Part shown: positions 62,801-64,000 of the stretch, one piece after another
How the letters are laid out: each line of letters starts with the position of its first letter
Numbering within the stretch: the first letter of the stretch is position 1
Assembly (NCBI RefSeq): GCF_963583255.1
Contig: NC_084815.1
Span: 3,022,150-3,086,149, forward strand
Direction of reading: 5' to 3'
DNA from: Pyrus communis
Taxonomy: Eukaryota; Streptophyta; Magnoliopsida; Rosales; Rosaceae
Length of the DNA: 64,000 nt
Translations under genes and position numbers: made by a program
Notes under the pieces: generated by a model
The model's database searches: none
Seen by the model: the letters and a program-made list of their open reading frames with translations, nothing else
What the model was told of the DNA's origin: nothing

Positions 62801-64000
62801 CTAGAAATATTTTGATGTTTCTTAGTCTATGGAGTCATTGGAGTATGAATTAATTTGCATCTGCTTGATCCATGCTTATGATAGAAAGTCGCTTGTGATT
62901 GAAACTGACAAAACTAGGTGGTTATGCTACTAAAATTTAATAAATGTTTTTATACTTCTCATTCCTAACTTGATATGAAACTTTGTACTGATAGAAAAAT
63001 AGAGCTGAATTGTTAATATATGTCGTTAAATGTCTTTTCTTCCTTTCTTTTTTTTTTTTTTTTTCCTGTGTACTTCCTGTGTGCATTGTGCCAACTTCAG
63101 TTGTTTATTTTTTCAAAGACATTATTTCTTATTTGAGATCTATTTTACATGTCTGTGGTTATCCTTTCTGTTTGAAAAGTATAGTCAAACTTATTTCCCA
63201 TGCCACATTTTATAAACATATCTTGTTCACAAATTCATTATTATACTTCTTGAATTCTGCTTATTGTCAGTTTCTGTTCCTTTCAGGTGCAACTAACGGT
63301 TACTCCTAGAGTAGAAGGCATTTTACAGATTGTTGGTGTAAAGTGGAAATTGTCAGGCTCTGTTGTTGGCTTCCATAAATTTGACACTAACCCCATGAAG
63401 AAGATAAGCAGAAACCGAATACAGAAGGCGAAGCATCCTCATTGTGATAATTTAAAGTTTGTAGTTGTTAAGGTGCTTGCTCCCATCTCCTATTCTTTCC
63501 ACTTTCAGAATTCTGCAATGACCATCTTTGGGCATCCATTTCTTCTAACTATCTTCTTTCCTGTGTCAGAGTGTACCAAAGCTTGAGGGTGTCATTCATC
63601 CACTACCTAAAAGGGCATATACAGGAGATTTACGGCATCTTGTGTTGGAGTTGAAGAACAAATCTGAATTTGCTGTGAAGGTATGGTCATTTGCACTTAC
63701 TTATGGTCTCACTGTATAATCAGGTAGTTGGTTTACTCGTGTATGTTTTTGTGAATGTATCTTGCATTGTATTAACTTTTATGAAATGTTTATTTGCTAT
63801 TTATTGTTAAGGATGTAGTATAGGTAGTTGGCTTGAACTTTGCCTGATCACTTTGCCATACAGGATTGTCATGTACTCAATGCCATTGCATGAGCTAATG
63901 CTTATGCACTGTTAATTCATGGTCTTGAACAGTAGATATAGCCCAAGCTTTCCTTTATGTCAGGCAGGGACTAACCATGTAAATTGATGCATACAATATG
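53615..64000 (+). CDS. TRAPPC8: TRAPPC8/TRS85, TRAPPIII subunit (3' end beyond window)
   Basis: Exons, all in phase: 53615-53777, 53919-54013, 54648-54747, 54979-55083, 55265-55427, 56833-56950, 57072-57134, 57258-57338, 57484-57578, 57682-57832, 57994-58080, 59022-59141, 59327-59455, 59537-59634, 59741-59864, 60435-60542, 61317-61458, 61649-61759, 61854-61911, 62612-62687, 63287-63472, 63570-63680. They give 828 codons with no stop; the final coding base lies past 64000. The start M-V-D-P-A-N-T-P-L-G is followed by the segments S-D-Q-P-Y-R-L and L-G-D-Y-A-F-M-L-R-D-Y as in plant TRS85 proteins. The Trs85 helical-repeat domain covers most of residues ~120-650, and a beta-rich C-terminal part begins near 650. 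Known role: TRAPPIII subunit that directs the Rab1/Ypt1 exchange factor to early secretory and autophagy membranes. Usual length is near 1250-1300 residues, so about one third is missing. The intron after exon 8 has a GC donor. Confidence 0.95.
53826..53861. repeat. (TG)n microsatellite in TRAPPC8 intron 1
   Basis: A run of about sixteen TG dinucleotides after a short TATA stretch, inside the 141-bp first intron. Confidence 0.9.
56340..56720 (+). mobile_element. LINE relic (RT-associated zinc-binding end) in TRAPPC8 intron 5
   Basis: In one plus-strand frame, interrupted by stops, the intron reads a C...H-I-F-L-H-C-P-F stretch followed after a spacer by G-G-R-N-N-R-I-F. This is the layout of the zf-RVT segment after plant L1 reverse transcriptases. 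No RT core or poly-A tail is visible, so it is a decayed 3' fragment. Confidence 0.5.
58121..58408. mobile_element. MITE in a TRAPPC8 intron, hAT-like ends
   Basis: Left end GGCCTTGTTTGGTACACATG and the reverse complement of the right end (GGGCTCGTTTGGTTTAAGGA) are related, each followed by GATTGGATTGGA. About 290 bp, non-coding, in the intron between exons 11 and 12. Confidence 0.65.
59183..59275 (+). pseudogene. Decayed duplicate of the start of TRAPPC8 exon 13
   Basis: This intronic block resembles the acceptor region and first ~55 bp of exon 13 (59327 onward), offset by 109 bp. At 59218 it would encode E-L-L-H-C-A-I-M-V-E-Q-G-S-Y-C-Y-L against E-P-L-Y-S-A-V-M-L-E-Q-A-S-Y-C-Y-L in the real exon. 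Its acceptor position reads TTGG|GAG-like instead of TTAG|GAG, so it lacks the AG needed for use. Confidence 0.75.

Noticed and set aside
1..64000. CRISPR array, bacterial operon or biosynthetic gene cluster
   Set aside because: No regularly spaced short repeats; the genes are intron-containing plant genes of unrelated function.

Overview
The window is nuclear DNA of a dicot plant. Genes are split by AT-rich introns with GT-AG (and two GC-AG) junctions, and the proteins have plant-specific architectures. The intergenic space is packed with LTR retrotransposon remains, MITEs and microsatellites. The repeat style (Mutator-type TIR-MITEs, long solo LTRs starting TGTAACGACCC on the minus strand, TRIMs) resembles Rosaceae such as apple or pear. 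That assignment rests on recall and is an inference.

Layout. 1-1065: 3' part of a plant U-box/ARM E3 ubiquitin ligase of the PUB22/23/24 type (+), cut by the window edge. 1.1-11.6 kb: no intact gene; a 1.1-kb Mutator-like MITE, a TRIM-like mini-retroelement, a pair of hairpin MITEs and a 904-bp Mutator-like MITE with a perfect 9-bp target duplication. 11.6-14.4 kb: a Dof transcription factor pseudogene (-), broken by two stops in the zinc finger, a frameshift and a 1.8-kb solo LTR with a perfect TATCC duplication. 14.4-17.5 kb: MITEs.

17.5-34.1 kb: a complete VIRILIZER (VIRMA homologue) gene on the minus strand, 28 exons reconstructed in phase, 2162 residues, a scaffold of the m6A mRNA methylation writer complex. 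34.1-53.6 kb: a repeat-rich intergenic block. It holds a near full-length but decayed Ty1/copia element (35425-41891), a 2.5-kb solo LTR (43128-45655) whose empty site is preserved in a second local copy near 51.9 kb, a nuclear insertion of mitochondrial 26S rRNA (about 46.3-46.7 kb), and a TIR-like element with a recent 552-bp tandem duplication in one arm. 53.6-64 kb: the first 22 exons (828 codons) of a TRAPPC8/TRS85 gene (+), which runs off the right edge.

The three recognisable host functions (ubiquitin ligation, mRNA methylation, vesicle tethering) are unrelated, as is usual for plant neighbours; nothing suggests a gene cluster. I found no previously undescribed multi-gene system. The most informative observations are structural: nested insertions with readable target duplications, an empty/filled site pair, a decayed duplicate exon in TRAPPC8, and a sequence module shared between a MITE and an LTR. 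All coordinates come from reading the sequence by eye; no alignment or database search was run.
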